From contig NC_081553.1 in assembly GCF_963082655.1 (NCBI RefSeq), positions 24,207,276 through 24,271,275 of the forward strand: DNA of 64,000 nucleotides, written 5' to 3'. Under the pieces are notes generated by a model that searched no databases, was not told the origin of the DNA, and was given only the letters and a program-made list of their open reading frames with translations. Of this stretch, positions 22,611-34,115 are shown piece by piece. The position numbers and the translations under genes were made by a program. Position 1 is the stretch's first letter; every line of letters begins with the position of its first letter. This stretch comes from Stomoxys calcitrans. Its lineage: Eukaryota; Arthropoda; Insecta; Diptera; Muscidae.

Positions 22611-23370
22611 GGTGAGTATTTGAGCGTATAGAACAGTGGATACCAGCCTATTGCACATGACTTTGTACGAACACCAGAAAATAATTCCAAGCAGACCCAT
22701 AGGCTTGCAAATATTTGCAATTGTTTGATCGTCACTGGTATAGACACATTCTCTCACACAAAATTTTTTTCTTGTTTGTTTTGACTAAGGAAAGAGCAGT
22801 CAGTGTATAAAGCAACTCGGACAAGTGCTAATGGAAAAGTGCAAATTTTTACAGTTGCGGCACAAAAATGCTGGTATGTCCAATGACAAAAACCATTACA
22901 ACAACACACAAATGGCTGCCAGGTACAAGAATTTCCAAGTCACATACATTGTTAGGTAACATTTACGCGATATAGATATATCCATCACAAAATAGGTATT
23001 TAAATGTGCAAAAACAACAACATTTTTTTTGTTTGTTTTATTTATAGTATAATGAATACAGTAGATGTATAGTAGAAGACCATAATGGGTTGTGCGAAAA
23101 TTAAAGGTTTTTAATAAAATTGTGTATCGTAATGTCGAAATAAATACAAATATACTCTGAAAGAATTTGAATTACCAACTGAGATTAGCTTACAATAAAA
23201 ATATGAGTTTGAATTATGTTACAACATTAAGTTGAACTTGGCATCCTTTTCATTACGCACATTTCATTTTATACTATTGATGTTAAATTTATTTATAAAT
23301 AAAGAAAAAAATGTTGACACTTCGAATAGCATGTTCTATATATGAAGAATGATAGTTAAAGCAACAAACA
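22611..23370. other. Unassigned AT-rich spacer
   Basis: No gene, tandem repeat or known element seen. Confidence 0.4.
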
Positions 23371-23912
23371 CCAACCACTATGGGACGCGTTTCGTTTTTG
23401 GTTACAAGACTTTTCTATCTATGCTATCTTTGGCTTTCCTCTTCCATTTGCATCTCCGATCATTGAGCTCGTCTCGAAAGAGAAACAAACAAAAATTGTA
23501 AAACTTAATGATCTTCGCCCTAATAGGCAAAAAACTCGAAAAATTAAAAATTCGGCAGAGACCGGCCAGGATTCGAACCTGGAGCAACAGCGAGAGCCAT
23601 TGCCGTTGTCTTAGCGTTCGAAGCCATCAATACAACTTCCAACAGATGCACAAAATCATGTGTAGTACGAAAGCAGTATAATTTGTCACAGAAAGAATGT
23701 CTGTCATTACACAAAAATACATGCATTGGGAAAAGTACAGCTAATAGACAGGGTTGTCGAGTATGGTTAATGTGGTAATTGTATCATAGATGCATTTTCG
23801 CTATTGATACGATTCAAATACAACATACCAACGCACGGCCCTTGAAGCCATCACACCTAATATGGTTGAAAAGTCTTCTAACCAAAGACGAAACGCGTCC
23901 CATAGTGGTTGG
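23371..23912 (-). repeat. 542-bp inverted-repeat element with internal tRNA-like B box
   Basis: The ends form a 45-bp inverted repeat (23371-23415 against 23868-23912, two mismatches) beginning ccaaccactatgggacgcgt. Inside, on the minus strand, ccagg-ttcgaat-cctgg makes a perfect T-arm-like stem-loop (about 23568-23584), with ctaagacaacggcaatggct upstream. The copy at the window start lacks its left tip. This could be a foldback or MITE element that captured a tRNA-like piece, or a SINE flanked by inverted duplications. No protein is encoded and no target duplication is obvious. Confidence 0.65.
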
Positions 23913-24036
23913 AGTGTGTTGCTATCTTTGGTTTCCTTTTCCATTTGCATCTCCGTTCATTGGGCTCGTCTCGAAAGAGAAACAAAGAAAAATTGTGAAA
24001 TTTAATGACCTTCGCCCTAACAGGCAAAAAACTTTG
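23913..24036 (+). repeat. Partial direct duplication of the neighbouring inverted-repeat element
   Basis: About 94 bp at 23940-24034 (ccatttgcatctccgttcat, ctcgtctcgaaagagaaaca, aggcaaaaaact) repeat 23441-23535 in the same orientation at high identity. The element is therefore followed by a copy of its own interior, as expected from a truncated tandem or nested second copy. Confidence 0.75.
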
Positions 24037-24055
24037 TATTTGTCACAAATCCTTG

Positions 24056-26249
24056 GAAGTATGGCTCAAATCGGTTCATAACCTGATATAGCCGCCATAT
24101 AAACCGATCTTGGGTCTTGACTTCTTGAGCCACTAGAGGGCACAATTCTTATCCGATTTGGCTGCATTCTTGCACGAAGTATTTTGTTATGATATCTAAC
24201 AACTGTGTTGAGTATGGTTCAAATCGGTTCATAACCTGATATAGCTGTCATATAAACCGATCTGGGGATTTGACTTCTTGAGCTTCTAGAGGGCGCAATT
24301 TCGATTTGGCTGAAATTTTGCATGACGTATTTTATTATGACTTTCAACAACTGTGCTAAATAAGGTTCAAATCGGTTCATAACCTGATGTAGCTGCCGTA
24401 TAAACCGATCTAGGATCTTGACTTCTTGAGTCTCTGGAGGTCGCAATTATTATCCGATTTGCCTGTACGACGGATTCTCTCATGACCATCAACATGTCTG
24501 TTTATTATGGTCTGAATCGGTCTATTGCCTGATAGAGCTCCAATATAAATCGATCCCTCCATTTTACTTCTTGAGCTCCTAAAGGGCGCAATTCTTATTC
24601 GAATTGGCTGACATTTTATAAAGGTCTCCAATATATAATTTAATTGTGGTCCGAACCGGACCATATCTTGATATCGCTCTTATAGCAGAGCAATTCTTTT
24701 CTTTTAACCTTTTTATACCCACCACCGAAGGATGGGGGTATATTCATTTTGTCATTCCGTTTGCAACGCATCTAAATATCCATTTCCGACCCTATTAAGT
24801 ATATATATTCTTGATCAGCTTGATATAGCTCCGATTTAGGGTTTTTGGCTCATAAAAGCCACATTTATTATCCCATTTTGCTGAAATTTTTAACAGTGAG
24901 TTGTGTTAGGCCCTCCGACATTCTTTGTTGATTTGACCCAGATCAGTCCAGATTTGGATATAGGCGCCATATAGACCGATCCTCCGATTTAGGGTTTTTG
25001 GCCCATAAAAGCCACATTTTTATCCGATTTTGCTGAAATTCGGGACAGTGAGTTGTGTTAGGCCCTCCGATATTATTTGTTAATTTGACCCAGATCGGTT
25101 CAGATTTGGATATAGGCGCCATATAGACCGATCCTCCGATTTAGGGTCTTGGGCCCATAAAAGCCACATTTATTATCCGATTTTGCTGAAATTTGGGACG
25201 GTGAGTTGTGTTAGGCCTTCCGACATCCTTCGTCAATTTGACCCAGATCGGTCCAGATTTGGATAAAGGCGGCATATAGACCGATCCTCCGATTTAGGGT
25301 CTTAGGCCTATAAAAGCCACATTTATTATCCGATTTTGCTGAAATTTGGGACAGTGAGTTGTGTTAGGCCCTCCGACATTCTTTGTTGATTTGACCGAGA
25401 TCGGTCCAGATTTGGATATAGCTGCTATATAGACCGATCTGTCGATTTAAGGTCTTGGGCCCATAAAAGCCACATTTATTATCCGATTTTGCTGAAATTT
25501 GGGAAAAAGTGTTGTTTGAGGCCCTTCGACCGCCTTCGTTAATTTGGCCCAGATCGGTCCAGATTTGGTTATAGCTGCTATATAGACCACATTTATTATC
25601 CGATTTTGACGAAATTTGGGACAGTGAGTTATGTTAGGCATCTATCTTCAATTTGGCCCAGATCGAATCAGATTTGGATATAGCTGCCATATAGACCGAT
25701 TTCTTGATTGAAAGTTTTGGGCCCATAAAAGGCGCATTTATTGTCCGATGTCGCTGAATTGTCGTGAGTCGTATTAAGCCCCTCGACATACTTCTGCAAT
25801 TTGGTCCAGATTGGTCCAAATTTGAATATAGCTGCCATATAGACCTATATCTCGATTTAAAATCTTGGCCTCATAAAAGGCGATTTCACTGAAATTTGAC
25901 ACAATGACTTAGGTTAGACTTTTCGACATCCGTGTCGTATATGGTTCAGATCGGTTTATTTTTAGATATAGCTACTGTACTTATTAGTTTTTGGTCCAAA
26001 TCGGAACATATTTTGATATAACTGTTATGGGACATAAGGTATGCAATTTTCACCGGATTTTGATGAAAGGTGGTTTACATATATACCCGAGGTGATGGAT
26101 ATCCAAAGTTCGGTCCGGCCGAATTTAACGCCTTTTTACTTGTTTTGCCTAAGAAGAGATGCCGGGAAAAGAACTCGACAAATGCGTTCCATGGTGGAGG
26201 GTATATAAGATTCGGCCCGGCCGAACTTAGCACGCTTTTACTTATTTAT
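24056..26249 (+). mobile_element. INE-1-like element, family A, split by a nested family B element
   Basis: Family A units run from 24056 to 24714 and stop at agagcaattcttttcttttaacctttt. The missing 3' tail (tgcctaagaagagatgccgg, ccatggtggagggtatataa, hairpin, cttttactta) resumes at about 26145 and ends near 26249. Comparison with the uninterrupted paralog at 41690-41822 shows that the two parts are contiguous there. The 5' tip is missing. Confidence 0.88.
24715..26144 (+). mobile_element. INE-1-like element, family B, nested insertion with both ends
   Basis: Begins tatacccaccaccgaaggat, then the 5' core (gaccctattaagtatatata). The microsatellite region is deleted, with only ttgatcagcttgatatagct left. 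About seven family B units follow, ending gaggtgatggatatccaaag, hairpin ttcggtccggccgaa and cctttttacttgtt. It interrupts a family A tail inside a T run, which fixes the ends: tatacccacc on the left and ttacttgtt on the right. Short minus frames at 25447-25819 are array shadows. Confidence 0.9.
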
Positions 26250-26920
26250 TTTAATCTTCCCTTGATTATATTTTTTTTTTCTTTTATTTTATTGAAATAA
26301 GTACGTTAAGTGTATCACTTTAATGTGTAAAGTTCTAAGCCAATACAGTCCACTTAATCCAAGGTTCCAATCTCCTCGCAATAAACCACACGAATTGAAA
26401 TTGACACCACGCGTTTCATTTCATAAAGTTCGCTTGCGGTCTCACAAGTGCATCAATTAACCAATGGAAATAGAAGACCCTCTTATCCATCAACCGCTGG
26501 TCGAAGGCGTCTCAAAACCTATATTGTTCCGATCGGCCTACATGTTCTGTTGGGGGTACCCAATACAATAAGATTTCAGTGAGTGTCTGCTATCTGACTT
26601 GTATAGAGATTTTGGTCCATTCTGATATATGAGGAACAGAAGAAGGAAGATGTCATTAAGTTCCTACTGTTGAACCACTCAGATCGTTTTAGAAAATATT
26701 ACTAACATTGTGCAACAGGGGTAAGAAATTCGTATTTGTGCTCATGGTATTTGGATCAGAATTCAAAACCCAAAACTGTTTGGAGTTCACCGGTGTTTGG
26801 GAGTAGAGTAGGAAATTGTTACAATGTATAGAAACAATTAAACTAGCATCAAAGCATCAGGAAAATGAAAGCAAAGTACTCCTTTCTAAGGCAAATTATA
26901 AAACAAACTTTCATTCAATC
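26250..26920. other. Spacer with a faint LINE 3'-like match
   Basis: The segment 26630-26690 (gaggaacagaagaaggaaga, gttcctactgttgaaccact) resembles 52200-52260, the antisense tail of the LINE fragment inserted there. The rest is unassigned. Confidence 0.4.
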
Positions 26921-26925
26921 AGGGG

Positions 26926-27135
26926 GAAATAAAAACCTTTCTCCAGGGTAAGGAGCAATAAAATAAATTCTCCCCCAAGGCAAGGTAATAAAAAACTATT
27001 TTCCAAAATACGGGAAACTAAAATAACTCTTCCCCAAGGTAAGGGGTTATCTTTTTTTGTGGTACAGGGCAATGAAAGAACTTTTCCTCCAAGAAACAGG
27101 TAAAAAAAAGTACCGTTGCCAAGGGTTAGAACAAC
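26926..27135. repeat. Degenerate tandem repeat, about 30-bp period
   Basis: Units start with aataaaa-like words at about 26928, 26957, 26987, 27017, 27047, 27071 and 27101. Most then carry a pyrimidine/purine pair such as ccccaaggtaagggg. Units differ strongly, so this is an old array. The minus frame at 26911-27249 is a shadow. Confidence 0.6.
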
Positions 27136-27175
27136 AAGAGCACCCTTGTCAAAGGCACCACTAACTACTAAGTCT

Positions 27176-27560
27176 ACTATGAACATTCCATTAAGAAACA
27201 GGGGATGCTTCTCTAATATCAAGGATTGCAATTTAAAGGTAGAGTCCAATGCTGATATAAAAATTTATTTCACCTCCAAAAACCCCTCAACAGGACATGT
27301 TTACCTATTAGGACAATATGGGTATCAAACGAAAGATATTTGTTATAAGCATTTGATCCAAGGTGTCTAGGGGGCCTCCCCAATCCAAAAAACCCCCAAA
27401 CAGGGCAAAATGTCCAACGTCACAAAATGGGTATCGAATGATAGGTCTTTGGGACTTGACTACCAATATGGCATGCACAATTAGGACAGAGTCTGGGGCC
27501 GGCCCACCCACGAAATACCTATCAATAGGACGTGTAGTTCGTTCGGGCTAATGTGGCAAT
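27176..27560 (+). repeat. SINE tail scrap joined to a family D fragment
   Basis: Positions 27176-27215 match the SINE tail (gaacattccattaagaaacagggg). From about 27240 the text follows family D: acaatatgggtatcaaacgaaa, caaaaaacccccaaacaggg, atgataggtctttgggac. No hairpin end is visible. Confidence 0.5.
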
Positions 27561-27629
27561 TAAAAGAAAGCTCTATGGCAGTATATTTCGAATTTAATGT
27601 TGGTATAAGGATTCAAGTATCTGGGTCAC

Positions 27630-27778
27630 GTCCTACCTTCCGCAGGACAGTAGATCGCAACAATAAAAGACTCAAATAAATTGGCGTTTGGTTCTTAGCG
27701 GGTCCTTTCCTACCGTTCCCCAGAACAGTAGATTGGGACAATAAAAGACTCAAATAAATTGTCGTTTGGTTCTTAGCG
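27630..27778. repeat. 78-bp imperfect tandem duplication
   Basis: Two units share caataaaagactcaaataaa (27661 and 27739) and gtttggttcttagcg. The period is 78 bp. Nothing coding and no known family. Confidence 0.75.
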
Positions 27779-27974
27779 TCGACCCTCTCCTCCCAAAAAA
27801 TGCAACGCCAAACTGTCTTTAGTATGACCGAGAATATATTGGACTCAATGAAAGGACGTATCAGAGGGCAATCCCCTTTCCCCTATCCTACCCAAAAAAA
27901 AAAGGAATTAAGAATAATATATGAAAAAATGAAATAATATATGAAGTACGATCAGGATAGAATAGGACAGAAAT

Positions 27975-29990
27975 AACAAGTAAAAGCGTGCTAAGTTCGG
28001 CCGGGCCGAATCTTATATACCCTCCACCATGGATCGCATTTGTCGAGTTCTTTTTCCGGCATCTCTTCTTAGGCAAAAAAAAGGATATAAGAAAAGAGTT
28101 GCTCTGCTATTAAAATGATATAAAGATATGGTCCGGTTCGGACCACAATTAAATTATACAGGGTGGCTGATGAAAGCCGCTACCAAAAAAAAATGTAATA
28201 ACTTTTTTTCTATTTAATAATAATAATTTAATAATTAATTTAATTAATTAATTAATTAATTTAATTAATAATAATTTAATAATTAATTTAATAATTTAAT
28301 TTAACATGAATAAAAGAAAAATGTATTCCATACACCGAAAAAAAAATGTAGCAATATTCATCATTGTAGCAATATTCATCAGCCACCCTGTATGTTGGAG
28401 ACCTGTGTAAAATTTCAGCCAATTCGTATAAGAATTGCGCCCATTGGGGCTCACGAAGTAAAATAGAGAGAACGATTTATATGGGATCTGTATCGGGCTA
28501 TAGACCGATTCAGAACATAATAAACACGTTTGTTGATGGTCATGAGAGGATCCGTCGTACAAAATTTCAGACATATCGGATAATAATTGCGACCTCTAGG
28601 GGTCAAGAAGTCAAGACCCAAGATCGGTTTATATGGCAGCTATATCAGGTTATGAACCGATTTGAACCTTATTTGACACAGTTGTTGTAAGTAAGAATAA
28701 AATACGTCATGCGAAATTTCAGCCAAATCGGATAGGAATTGCGCCCTCTAGAAGCTCAAGAAGTCAAATCCCCAGATCTGTTTATATGACAGCTATATCA
28801 GGTTATGGGCCGATTTCAACCATACTTGGCACAGTTGTTGGATATCATAACAAAACACGTCGTGCAAAATTTCATTTCAATCGGATAAGAATTGCGCACT
28901 CTAGAGGCTCAAGAAGTCAAGACCCAAGATCGGTTTATATGGCAGCTATATCAGGTTATGGACCGATTTGAACCATACTTCGCACAGTTGTTGAATATCA
29001 TAACAAAACACGTCGTGCAAAATTTCATTCTGATCGGATAAGAATTGCGCCTCTAAAGGCTCAAGAAGTCAAGACCCAAGATCGGTTTATATGGCAGCTA
29101 TATCAGGTTATGGGCCGATTTGAACCATACTTGGCACAGTTGTTGGGTATCATAACAAAACACGTCGTGCACAATTTCATTCTGATCGGATAAGAATTGT
29201 GCACGCTAGAGGCTCAAGAAGTCAAGACCCAAGATCGGTTTATATGGCAGCTATATCAGGTTATGGGCCGATTTAAACCATACTTGGCACAGTTGTTGGA
29301 TATCATAGCAAAACACGTCGTGCAAAATTTCATTCCTATCGGATAAGAATTGCGCACTCTAGAGGCTCAAGAAGTCAAGACCCAAGATCGGTTTATATGA
29401 CAGCTATATCAGGTTATGGACCGATTTGAACCATACTTGGCACAGTTGTTGTATATAATAACAAAACACGACGTGCAAAATTTCATTCTGATCGGGTAAG
29501 AATTGCGCACGCTAGAGGCTCAAGAAGTCAAGACCCAAGATCGGTTTATATGGCAGCTATATCAGGTTATGGACCGATTTGAACTAAACTTGGCGCAGTT
29601 GTTGGATATCATAACAAAACACGTCGTGCAAAAATTCATTCCAATCGGATAAGAATTGCGCACTCTAGAGGCTCAAGAAGTCAAGACCCAAGATCGGTTT
29701 ATATGGCAGCTATATCAAAACATAGACCGATATGGCCCATTTACAATACCAACCGACCTACACTAATAAGAAGTATTTGTGCAAAATTTCAAGCGGCTAG
29801 CTTTACTCCTTCGGAAGTTAGCGTGCTTTCGACAGACAGACGGACGGACGGACATGGCTAGATCGACATAAAATGTCGCGACGATCAAGAATATATATAC
29901 TTTATGGGGTCTCAGACGAATATTTCGAGTAGTTACAAACAGAATGACGAAATTAGTATACCCCCCATCTTATGGTGGAGGGTATAAAAA
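27975..29990 (-). mobile_element. INE-1-like element, family A, full length with regular array and MITE insertion
   Basis: Left end aacaagtaaaagcgtgctaa with hairpin ttcggccgggccgaa. Right end tatggtggagggtataaaaa at 29990. Eight array units start (gatcggtttatatggcag or close variants) at 28622, 28775, 28928, 29080, 29233, 29386, 29539 and 29692, a 153-bp period with one 152. Next come the core words ttcggaagttagcgtgcttt, a (GACG)n microsatellite (29838-29866) and aagaatatatatactttatg. The 232-bp MITE at 28159-28390 lies in the 3' part. Confidence 0.92.
28159..28390 (+). mobile_element. 232-bp MITE with cagggtggctgatgaa TIR, copy 2
   Basis: Same length and almost the same sequence as 17892-18123. 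TA is duplicated at 28157-28158 and 28391-28392. The paralogous empty site is present in this window at 15731-15750 (acaattaaattatatgttgg), which confirms both termini and the TA duplication. Confidence 0.93.
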
Positions 29991-30059
29991 GTCTTTGGTA
30001 GTAGAGCACACTTTTTACCCTCAAATTGGGATTGGCACAGGAGGACCTACGGATCTTTA

Positions 30060-30785
30060 AGATGCCATGCCGTTCGGACTCGGTTGTAAAAGGAGGCCCC
30101 TTACCATTGAGCTTAAAACTTTTGTTGTTTGTTTGTAAGTATGTGGGTGGCCGCCCCACCCTGCATACTCCTCAAACTGGACATATTTGTGGATTATGGT
30201 AAAAAGGGGGCTCAAACCTGTATCTGTTTCATGGCCAAGTGTTTCAGGGACGTCTCACCTCACCACTATAGCAATATGTAGCTCCAATGTTATTTTCAGG
30301 AGTGGAGTATGAATCTGATATTTACTTTTGGGGCAAAGAGTTTGGCTACTAAAATCCACCACCAAATCCAAGAGAATGAAGTAGATCTAACATCAAAAAT
30401 TTAATGGGTGGACCCTACTCCTACCCTTTTCCCAAAAAGGCCTGATCTCCGAGATGGGTGGCCTCCAAAGCCACCAGCCAAATGAAGCAATAATGACAAT
30501 ATAGGACTCAAATGAAAGGTATTTGAGGCCTGATATATGGGGATCCGCCTCACTCTCAAAAACACCCCCATATCGGACATATTTAGAGACCATAGCCATA
30601 TACGGCTCCAATGAAAGGTGTTTGAGAGAAGAGCTTCAACATAATATCCACATTGGCGCGAAATATGTGAAAGGCCGTACCAGCACCCCCAAACAGGACT
30701 TATTTCCTGACGTGACCGTATAGGGCTCAGTTAAAATTAGAGAGTGAAACAAGTTGCAGCGAAACAGGCCCTGTCCAGCTAGTCT
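30060..30785 (+). repeat. SINE scrap followed by family D fragment
   Basis: 30063-30118 match the middle of the SINE (atgccgttcggactcggttg, ggaggccccttaccattgag). From 30140 the sequence is family D (gtgggtggccgccccaccct, caatatgtagctccaatg, aatgaaaggtatttgagg). It ends near 30785 with cgaaacaggccctgtccagc, the family D 3' motif. No hairpin is seen in this copy. Confidence 0.6.
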
Positions 30786-31177
30786 CCTATATAATTGAAA
30801 AAGCCATTTAAAGGACATGTCGAATGCGATTCATGGCTTTTACTTGTTACTTTTAATATTTTAAACTATAATGATAATGAAATGATATTTGATATCATGC
30901 ATATCTCAAAACTTTGGCTTCCAAAGTCCTCCCGTTTATTGTGGGTCAGCGAGTCATAATCATGTATTTCTGGTTTAAAACAAAACCGCTTAAAATTCAA
31001 ATTAAACACCTGAGTGTCTGTATAAAAAATGGTTTTATTACTTTTTCCATCAGCAACATTCTACCGCAAAGGTATAACCAAGCAAAGTTGGAATGGCTCT
31101 AATGGTCAGACGCTGACGAGAGCAAGGACATAAGGAGAGGTTTGCAAAAAGTGAATTTCTCTCTGCCAAGGTGGCCA

Positions 31178-31281
<104 letters not shown>

Positions 31282-31689
31282 TTGATGATGAACTCACCGC
31301 TTTCGTGATGTTTGCAAGTAATTAATAAAATTGTTTATGGAACTGTTTTGCGTTTTGCGTTTTGCGTTCAAAGTTTTATTCGACGGGCTGTTTATTACAA
31401 GGATCATAAAATATATTAAAAGCCATGTATGTGTGGTTGCGTGAATATGGGTTTGCATATGCACCACACACCATCAAGGATTTATGGATTAAAAACGCTG
31501 TTCTCGTTGCTGTTGTTGTAGCTGCTGTGTGTGTGTTATGAGTTTAGAAAAGTTTATTTATTTTATGATGTCAATGAAAGTCAAATAGACAAAACAATAA
31601 TGTGATTTACTTAGGACAAGCTCCCTTATGTCAGGGAGAAAGCTTCGGTGTGTTTACGTGTTGGTGAATCGACTACAGTGAGATCTATG

Positions 31690-31889
31690 NNNNNNNNNNN
31701 NNNNNNNNNNNNNNNNNNNNNNNNNNNNNNNNNNNNNNNNNNNNNNNNNNNNNNNNNNNNNNNNNNNNNNNNNNNNNNNNNNNNNNNNNNNNNNNNNNNN
31801 NNNNNNNNNNNNNNNNNNNNNNNNNNNNNNNNNNNNNNNNNNNNNNNNNNNNNNNNNNNNNNNNNNNNNNNNNNNNNNNNNNNNNNNNN
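31690..31889. other. Assembly gap (200 N)
   Basis: Exactly 200 consecutive N, which suggests a placeholder or estimated gap. It falls immediately upstream of the RTE-like LINE, so that element's true 5' part may lie in the gap. Frames that read through the N run (31626-31985 minus, 31648-32178 plus) are unsupported across it. Confidence 0.98.
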
Positions 31890-31949
31890 AAGGAATAGTA
31901 AAAACAGACCCCCCCCAACGTTGACAACCCACGCAAACGAAAAAAAGGA

Positions 31950-32660
31950 CCATGATTTGCGGATCTGCACCTGTAATGTCCGCACTCTTTATAGAGAAGG
32001 TGCAGTATACGCGCTGGCGGATGTATTAGAGAAGTACAAGGCAGATATTACCGCCTTACAGGAAGTGCGATGGACTGGAATGGCGTCACCACAACACCAA
32101 ACGGTGACGAACTATACTTTTGCTGCCATAACACGAGGCATGAATTTGGCTGTGGATTTGTGGTTAGTCAAAGACTGAAACACCTTGTCTCCAGCTTTAC
32201 TCCGGTGGATGAGAGGCTAGCCACATTCCGCATAAAAGCCAAATTCTTCAACATCAGCCTTATTTGGGCCCATGTCCCGAGGGAAGACAAAGACGAGTAG
32301 ACTAAAGAGAGAATATGACCCCGCTGCCCCGCCCATGATTTTAAAACCGTTCTGAGATATTTTAATGCGAAAATAGGGAAGGAAGACAGTTTTGGTCCAA
32401 CAGTCGGAAAGTTTAGCCTCCACAAGATAACGTCCAGTAATGGGTTGAGGCTGATAGATTTCGCCGCGGCAAAAAACATGGTAGTTAGCAGCACCAGATT
32501 TCAACATAAAAATATTCACAAAGCCACATGGCTGTCACCCGATCAAAACACGAGAAACCAAATTGGTCACGTTGTGATAGATGGAAGGCATTCATCCAGC
32601 GTGTAAGATGTACGATCGATCCGTGGAGCAAATATAGATTCGGATCATTACCTCATTGAA
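31950..32660 (+). pseudogene. RTE-like endonuclease domain
   Basis: Visible AP-endonuclease motifs: CTCNVRTLY near the start, then ADITALQEVRWTGM (QE catalytic block, about 32040-32080). After a frame change come GCGFVVSQRL and ISLIWAHVP, then FNAKIGKEDSFGPTVGKFS, STRFQHKNIHKATWLSPD, and NQIGHVVIDGRH where the family usually has NQIDHV. The final SDHYL block is at about 32640. These would nick target DNA in an intact element. Here they lie in three different frames. Confidence 0.85.
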
Positions 32661-33067
32661 CATGGCGAAGAAAGTACGATCTGACACTGCACGGAAGCTG
32701 GACATTGAAAAGCTGCAAACACCACAAATGGCAGCGACATGCTCCACTCGACTGACCCAACTGCTTGATGAAAGCACTCCTTGTTCCGATAATATAATGG
32801 CGCAGTGGCAAACTATTGCCCACTCCATGGGAAAATGCCGCGAAATCCGTACTGGGGTACCGGAAGCCTCCTCCAAGAAACCTATGGTACGACCAAGAGT
32901 GTCGAGATGCTACTGAAGCCAAGAATGCGACATATAGAGCAACCCTGCAATCAGTAGCAACGCGCCAGATGAAGGAGAGGTATCGGGAGAAAAGAAGAGA
33001 GAGGAGAAACGTCTATTCCGCATAAAGAAAAAACGAAATGGAATGACGTGAGTGTGAGAGAATTTAG

Positions 33068-34115
33068 ATGCACAGGAGTCAGAATGAGGTCCGGAAATTC
33101 TACCAAAGAATTAAACACCAAACCGATGGCTTTGGTGCAGGCACATTCTCCTGCAGAGACAAAGAAGGAAATCCGGTAACTGACACAGACAACATGCTGA
33201 GGATATGGAAAGAACATTTTACCCTACTGCTAGTGTCCGATGTTGGCGGCGAAGAGGATACCGCAGAACCAATCCCTAATGATGGTATAGAATGTTTACC
33301 TCCTAATCAGAATGAGGTCCAAGTAGCAGTGACCCTACTAAAGAACAACAAGGCAGCAGGAGCCGACGGGTTACCTCCTGAACTATTTAAGACAGGAGGC
33401 GACACGCTGATAAGGCGTATGCATTAGCTTATCTGTGCAATCTGGCTAGAAGAACGCATACCCGATGATTCGAACCTTAGCATACTATGTCCGGTACACC
33501 AGAAAGGAGGCAAGACGGAATGTGCCAACTACAGAGGAATAAGTCTCCTCCCCATCGCATACAAGATACTCTCGAGCGTACTGTGTGAAAGATTAAAACC
33601 TAAAGTCGATGAGATAATTGGGCCCTATTAATGCGGTCTTAGACCTGGTAAATCCACCCTGAACCTGGATTCACACTGCGCTAAATCCTGGAAAGGACCC
33701 GAGAAGGACAAATCAACACCTGCCATCTCTTTGTTGACTACAAAGCTGCCTTCGATACTCCTTTACGTTCCAAGGGTTTTTCAAGCCATGTCTGAGTTTG
33801 GTATCCCTGCAAAATTAGTAAGACTCTGCAGTAGGAAACTTGCTGATACGCGTTCCTCAGTAAGAATAGGAGAGAATCTCTCCGAACCATTTAATACCAA
33901 ACGAGGTTTCAGACAAGGAGACAGCCTCTCGTGTGATCTCTTTAATATCCTGCTGGAGAATATAATACGAGATGCAGATGTGAATAGATATGACACACTA
34001 ATCACACACATGCTACTCGCCTATGCGGACGACATCGATATCATAGGTCCGTCACCGGAAGTAGTAACTGAAGCCTTTGAAAGAACCACGAACTGTATGA
34101 CGACGATAGCATAGT
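33068..34115 (+). pseudogene. RTE-like reverse transcriptase domain
   Basis: Order of motifs: LLKNNKAAGADGLPPELF (about 33340-33393), LSILCPVHQKGGKTECANYR and GISLLPIAYKILS (33475-33580), GPY-stop-CGLRPGKST, motif A FVDYKAAFD (Asp codon 33736-33738), GFRQGDSLSCDLFNILLE (33904-33960), and motif C YADD (34022-34033). Catalytic Asp residues are kept, but two stops and a frame change separate the blocks. The frame then runs out through a junction near 34102. Confidence 0.88.

Noticed and set aside
23560..23640. A tRNA gene suggested by ggttcgaatcc
   Set aside because: Only a T-arm is convincing. I cannot draw acceptor, D and anticodon arms, and a diverged copy occurs at 1-320, as expected for a repeat.
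31626..32178. Open frames running through the N gap
   Set aside because: The sequence inside the gap is unknown, so continuity cannot be claimed. Only the part from 31890 is used.
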